This document shows, in pieces, positions 40,842 to 44,061 of a stretch of 44,061 bases of DNA. The stretch is taken from contig JAIUMB010000002.1 of assembly GCA_022565745.1 (NCBI GenBank), positions 1-44,061 of the forward strand. The letters are read 5' to 3'. Source of the stretch: Cryomorphaceae bacterium. Its GTDB lineage: Bacteria; Bacteroidota; Bacteroidia; Flavobacteriales; Schleiferiaceae. Position 1 is the stretch's first letter, and every line of letters starts with the position of its first letter. The notes beneath the pieces were generated by a model. The model did not search any database. It saw only the letters and a list, made by a program, of their open reading frames with translations, and was not told where the DNA came from. The position numbers and the translations under genes are program-made.

Positions 40842-40951
40842 AATCGACGCGGAGGGGTTTTTTGAACCGGAGCTAACCAGTTGTTAGTGAGGATTCAAAA
40901 ATCTACCGACAAGGAAGATTTTGGCAGAAAGGGACTTTTTGGAGCAGACTC
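40810..40951. repeat. 17-bp inverted repeat flanking 108 bp
   Basis: GAGTCCGCTCCAAAAAG (40810-40826) is repeated inverted as CTTTTTGGAGCAGACTC (40935-40951), one mismatch in 17. Both arms lie in ORF pieces. No recombinase gene is in the window. Confidence 0.75.
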
Positions 40952-41041
40952 AAACTTGAAATTTCTATAGTATCCATTTGGCCATGAGTTTTTTACAAAA
41001 CTCAATGTGGCCAAGCTGATCAAAAATAAATATTTTTTCAT
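40895..41041 (-). pseudogene. Short signal-peptide ORF, probable 5' part of a broken gene
   Basis: 48 residues from ATG 41041 to TGA 40895. It starts with a plausible signal peptide (MKKYLFLISLATLSFVKNS) followed by WPNGYYRNFKFESAPKSPF and stops soon after crossing the inverted-repeat arm. Its frame differs from that of the next ORF (40383-40841) by a shift. It lies 19 bp after the stop of the fragment at 41061-41417. It may be the 5' end of the downstream fragment, or a true very small exported protein. Confidence 0.45.
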
Positions 41042-41060
41042 ATGGTTAAAAGATTAAGAA

Positions 41061-41417
41061 TTAATATTCTATGGTGAACTCTGTAACATCATGAGGCTTA
41101 CAAACTAAAGGCACAAGAACATGATCTCCCTCTCCAGGCCCGTCTCCGGGAGGGTATCTAAAAGTACTTAATTCTATCTCAACATCACCAAACACTGTAA
41201 ATTCATGTACTTCGTCTATATCCTTTCCATATAGCTGAATGCCTGTAGCTAAAGGACTTCCCGGTGGTGTGTTTAAATGAAACCTATCGTAAACCTTATC
41301 AACATTTACTATACGTACTCGTAATGTAGCTTGCGGTAAAAGGAAAATGGTTTCATTGAAATAATCTTCCCTTCTTACGTTTAAATTACACAGAGTAACA
41401 CAGAGGGTTCGTTTTGC
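41061..41417 (-). pseudogene. Truncated gene fragment lacking any start codon
   Basis: 118 sense codons open from a TGA (41418-41420) to a TAA (41061-41063) with no ATG, and no GTG or TTG before the middle. The sequence reads as real protein: FNETIFLLPQATLRVRIVNV, GSPLATGIQLYGKDIDEVHE, FTVFGDVEIELSTFRYPPGD, ending DVTEFTIEY. Its 5' end runs into a CACAGAG repeat (41386-41406), the likely breakpoint. It resembles the tail of a small Bacteroidota exported or lipoprotein with a beta fold; no family identified. Confidence 0.55.
41386..41406. repeat. Short direct repeat of ACACAGAG
   Basis: TTACACAGAGTAACACAGAGG contains ACACAGAG twice (41388-41395 and 41398-41405) with a 10-bp period. Arrays of this kind are common intergenic elements in Bacteroidota. 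It marks the 5' end of the gene fragment. Confidence 0.6.
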
Positions 41418-41585
41418 TCATTGGCGAGTGTCAATACATAAGCCGCTCATGTTTATTAGTAGAGTAGCATAAGAGACAACCACGCCAATACACTCTTTTG
41501 TATTGGTAAATAAAATTTAGAGTTGCTCAATTAATTAAGAAACCATGTATGTAAATGAGTGTCTCGATTATTGTTCCCTTGCGTT

Positions 41586-41593
41586 TATTTTTG
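41586..41593 (+). promoter_or_regulatory. -7 promoter element of the ABC permease gene
   Basis: TATTTTTG about 70 bp before the ATG at 41663. The region 41418-41662 otherwise holds no gene. No -33 TTG at the usual distance. Confidence 0.5.
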
Positions 41594-41662
41594 CGCTTGA
41601 TTGGTTGTAATTTCTAACGCTGATAAAATTTATAGCTAAAGCCTCGATCATACAGCGATATC

Positions 41663-42910
41663 ATGAATACAGGTCTACTTTCGGAAAATATACGTTTGGC
41701 TTTCTCCTCTTTGCGGAGTCAGCCCTTACGTGCCGTGCTTACCCTGTTGATCATCGCTTTTGGTATTACAGCTCTGGTGGGCATTCTTACCGCGACTTCG
41801 GCCATTGAGTCAACCATTGCCGGACAGTTTTCACAATTGGGCGCCACCACATATTCTATCCAAAACTATTCGTCGGAGGTGCGCATCGGAAGAGGGGGGC
41901 GGAGTTTTAAGATGTATCCGCAAATCACCTACAATCAAGGCGTACGGTTCAAAGAACAATACGCACACCCCGATGTGACGGTGTCGCTGTCCTTTCAGGC
42001 ATCGTCTACCGCAGAAGTAGGCTTTAGAAATAGAAAAACCAATCCCAATACTTCTGTGATGGCCATCGATGAAGATTATTTGTTTAGCAATGGGTACGAA
42101 TTGGTCGAGGGGCGCAACATCACAGAGACGGAGCGAAAGCGTGGATCGGCCGTGTGTATCATTGGCAGTGATGTGGCGGAAAAGCTTTTCCCGGACGGAA
42201 ATGCTCTGGGTAATTACGTAGTCTTGCGCCAAAAGACGTTTCAGGTCATCGGCGTACTGGTGAGTCGTGGCAGCAGTTTTGGCTTTAGCGGTGACCGCTC
42301 GTTAATGATTCCTCTGCGGGCCGGACCGGTGGTCTTTCCAACCAAAACGGCCAGAACACATGCCATCAATGTGCGCGCCGCTACCCCGGAAGCCATGGAG
42401 CTTTCTATTATGGAGGCCGCGGGCGTTATGCGTGCCGTTCGTAAACTTCGTCCAAGCGAGGACAATAACTTTTCCGTGACGCGCAGTGACAACCTCTCGA
42501 GTTCGCTGATCGAACAGTTGAGCTATGTGAGCATCGCCGCCACCGGCATAGGATTGATTACGCTGCTTGGTGCCGCCGTAGCCTTGATGAACATCATGTT
42601 GGTCAGCGTGACCGAGCGCACACGCGAAATAGGCACCCGCAAAGCATTGGGCGCTTCTCCCTTCGTCATCCGCATGCAATTTCTCACCGAAGCCATTGTG
42701 CTTGGACTTACCGGAGGAGTAATAGGGGTTGTACTCGGTATTGGCATTGGAAATATTGTCTCGTTTCAAATTGGCAATGCCTTCATCATGCCTTGGGCAT
42801 GGGTGCTTTTGGGCTTGTCGCTTTGTTTTATAACTGCGTTGATTTCCGGTTTTTATCCGGCGGCCAAGGCATCAAAATTAGACCCTGTAGAAGCCCTGCG
42901 TTATGAATAG
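41663..42910 (+). CDS. MacB/FtsX-type ABC transporter permease
   Basis: 415 residues. N-terminal membrane span (about 20-45, AVLTLLIIAFGITALVGILT), a periplasmic MacB-like domain (about 50-275, with ITYNQGVRFKEQYAHPDVTV and LVEGRNITETERKRGSAVCI), then the FtsX domain with three C-terminal spans and the typical VSVTERTREIGTRKALGASP and GFYPAAKASKLDPVEALRYE. Such permeases work with an ATPase in lipoprotein release, efflux or signalling; no ATPase gene is adjacent in the window. Its TAG overlaps the start of the DUF4105 gene by 8 bp. Confidence 0.93.
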   Translation: MNTGLLSENIRLAFSSLRSQPLRAVLTLLIIAFGITALVGILTATSAIESTIAGQFSQLGATTYSIQNYSSEVRIGRGGRSFKMYPQITYNQGVRFKEQYAHPDVTVSLSFQASSTAEVGFRNRKTNPNTSVMAIDEDYLFSNGYELVEGRNITETERKRGSAVCIIGSDVAEKLFPDGNALGNYVVLRQKTFQVIGVLVSRGSSFGFSGDRSLMIPLRAGPVVFPTKTARTHAINVRAATPEAMELSIMEAAGVMRAVRKLRPSEDNNFSVTRSDNLSSSLIEQLSYVSIAATGIGLITLLGAAVALMNIMLVSVTERTREIGTRKALGASPFVIRMQFLTEAIVLGLTGGVIGVVLGIGIGNIVSFQIGNAFIMPWAWVLLGLSLCFITALISGFYPAAKASKLDPVEALRYE

Positions 42911-44051
42911 AATACTGCTGTTTTTGTTTTTCCTGATGCTGTCCACACCGATGTTGGCGGCATCGACTCTTAGTGAAGAGTCAAAGATTTCACTACTCAC
43001 CTGTGGTGCCGGCGATGATTTGTACAGCGTGTTTGGACACAGTGCGCTGCGGGTAACCGACGAGCAGCAAGGGATAGACATTGTGTTTAACTACGGTACT
43101 TTCGATTTCGATGCGCCCAATTTCTATCTCAACTTTGCCCGTGGTAAGCTGAACTACATTCTCAGCGTATCCGGCATCAATGGTTTTATGCGTGGTTATG
43201 TGTACGAAGAGCGCTATGTGTTGGAGCAGGATTTGGACCTGACTTTATCGCAAAGACAAGCGTTGTTTGAGGCGTTAAAAGAAAACAGACTGCCCGAAAA
43301 CAGAGCCTATTTATACGACTTTTTCTACGACAATTGCAGTACCCGCATTCGCGACATGCTTAAAAAAGTATTGGGGGAGTCGCTGGATTACCGCTTTGAT
43401 TTGGCACCGGAAAATGATATGAGTTTCCGCGATTACATTGAAGCATACACCTTCAATGTGCCTTGGGGCGATTTTGGCATCGACCTGGCCTTAGGGCTGC
43501 CCACCGATAAAAAGGTAACGCCGTTTCACCGCATGTTTTTGCCCGAGGAAATGAAACTGGCCTTTGACAGAGCCGTCTTGTTGGACGAGCAAGGCAACGC
43601 CCGTCCATTGGTAGCGGAAGAGCGCATGCTTCTGGACTTGCCGGTTCGCACGCCGCAGTGGCAGTGGGGAACGCCCGTGCAACTGTTTTGGTTACTGGCG
43701 TTGATGTTTGTCTTTTTGTGGTGGAAAAACAAGTTGAGCAACGTGCTTACCCGTATTACCCAAGGCGTCTTCGGACTGGTTGGTTTGGTCATGGTCTTGC
43801 TGTGGTTCGCTACTGACCATACCGCTACGGCCTGGAACTTCAATCTGCTCTGGGCCATGCCTACGTGGTTGCTGTTGGCGGTGATTCCTTCACATAAAAA
43901 AGCAGCCCATACGCTAAGCCGCGTTCATCGCGTGCTGCTTTTAGCCACGTTGTTGGGCTGGTTTTTTTGGCCACAAGATTTGCATCCGGCAGTGGTGGCT
44001 ATTGTGGTGATGCTGGGGGTGACGGTTTTGAGAATGAAAAATGAAGAATGA
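42903..44051 (+). CDS. DUF4105 (Lnb N-terminal-like) membrane protein
   Basis: 382 residues. Signal peptide (MNRILLFLFFLMLSTPMLAA), an extracytoplasmic DUF4105 domain (about 28-240) with the conserved GAGDDLYSVFGHSALRVTD and FFYDNCSTRIRDMLKK motifs, then a C-terminal membrane region with about four spans (near 262-282, 290-308, 315-332, 350-375). DUF4105 is the domain of Lnb, which transfers an acyl chain within lipoproteins in some Gram-positives; here the His of FGHS and the Cys of DNCS are kept. Overlap with the permease gene suggests coupled translation. The last residues (RMKNEE) are encoded by a heptamer repeat. Confidence 0.88.
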   Translation: MNRILLFLFFLMLSTPMLAASTLSEESKISLLTCGAGDDLYSVFGHSALRVTDEQQGIDIVFNYGTFDFDAPNFYLNFARGKLNYILSVSGINGFMRGYVYEERYVLEQDLDLTLSQRQALFEALKENRLPENRAYLYDFFYDNCSTRIRDMLKKVLGESLDYRFDLAPENDMSFRDYIEAYTFNVPWGDFGIDLALGLPTDKKVTPFHRMFLPEEMKLAFDRAVLLDEQGNARPLVAEERMLLDLPVRTPQWQWGTPVQLFWLLALMFVFLWWKNKLSNVLTRITQGVFGLVGLVMVLLWFATDHTATAWNFNLLWAMPTWLLLAVIPSHKKAAHTLSRVHRVLLLATLLGWFFWPQDLHPAVVAIVVMLGVTVLRMKNEE

Positions 44052-44060
44052 AGAATGAAG
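44033..44060. repeat. Heptamer tandem repeat AATGAAR, running to the window edge
   Basis: Four 7-bp units, one AATGAAA (44033-44039) and three AATGAAG (44040-44060); the next unit begins at the last base of the window. The first units supply the 3' end and the TGA stop of the DUF4105 gene. Such heptamer arrays are common between genes in Bacteroidota. Confidence 0.8.
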
Positions 44061-44061
44061 A

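Noticed and set aside
42302..42769. 155-codon minus-strand ORF
   Set aside because: It is antisense to the FtsX-type permease, and its His/Gly-rich composition is typical of a shadow frame.

Overview
The window is a stretch of a Bacteroidota chromosome, most likely from the order Flavobacteriales. The evidence is the gldE-gldD gliding pair in the order mutY-ssb-gldE-gldD, three secreted proteins ending in type IX secretion (T9SS) sorting domains, a type III glutamine synthetase, a parA-parB-DUF5683-dapB-lepB cluster, and repeated promoters of the Bacteroidota form TTG-N(18-20)-TAnnTTTG with almost no Shine-Dalgarno sequences. No rRNA, tRNA, insertion sequence, prophage or CRISPR array was seen.

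Layout. 1-2436 (minus): an OmpA-domain protein cut by the window edge, and a MlaF/MlaE lipid-transport ABC pair. 2969-5805 (plus): a FecA-like TonB receptor and a small His-rich membrane protein. 5837-6472 (minus): an orphan LuxR-type response regulator. 6680-8167: a T9SS-exported protein. 8671-11440: glutamine synthetase III and an ElaA-like acetyltransferase. 11592-19583 (minus): two glycosyltransferases, then a probable copper locus of MbnP-like lipoprotein, di-haem MbnH/peroxidase-like lipoprotein, outer-membrane barrel with an N-terminal CxxCxC, a large unknown exported protein and a small Cys-motif secreted protein, with a T9SS protein upstream. 19816-25007: pheS, two paralogous lipoproteins, an uncharacterised protein, RNase G, a 29-residue AURKAIP1/COX24 (mS38-like) protein, a TPR protein and HU. 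25096-28549 (plus): mutY, ssb, gldE, gldD.

28552-31550 (minus) is the most unusual locus. A TPP riboswitch lies directly after its own promoter and heads four genes: a SAM methyltransferase, a PurM/ThiL/HypE-superfamily protein, a ThiE-fold protein lacking the usual ThiE catalytic residues, and a Trm112-like zinc-ribbon protein. The leader can be drawn as two exclusive pairings, one disrupting aptamer helix P4/P5 and the other closing a hairpin over the start codon. A methyltransferase plus its likely Trm112-type activator under TPP control suggests an undescribed branch of thiamine metabolism.

31610-34936 is a large lamin-tail/CotH-like T9SS protein; 35164-39831 the par-dapB-lepB cluster; 40022-40372 a PUR-alpha-like DUF3276 protein. 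40383-41417 looks degraded: three ORF pieces without proper starts or joined frames, a 17-bp inverted repeat flanking 108 bp, and a short CACAGAG repeat at the 5' end of one fragment. 41663-44051 holds a MacB/FtsX-type permease overlapping a DUF4105 (Lnb-like) membrane protein, ending in a heptamer repeat at the window edge.
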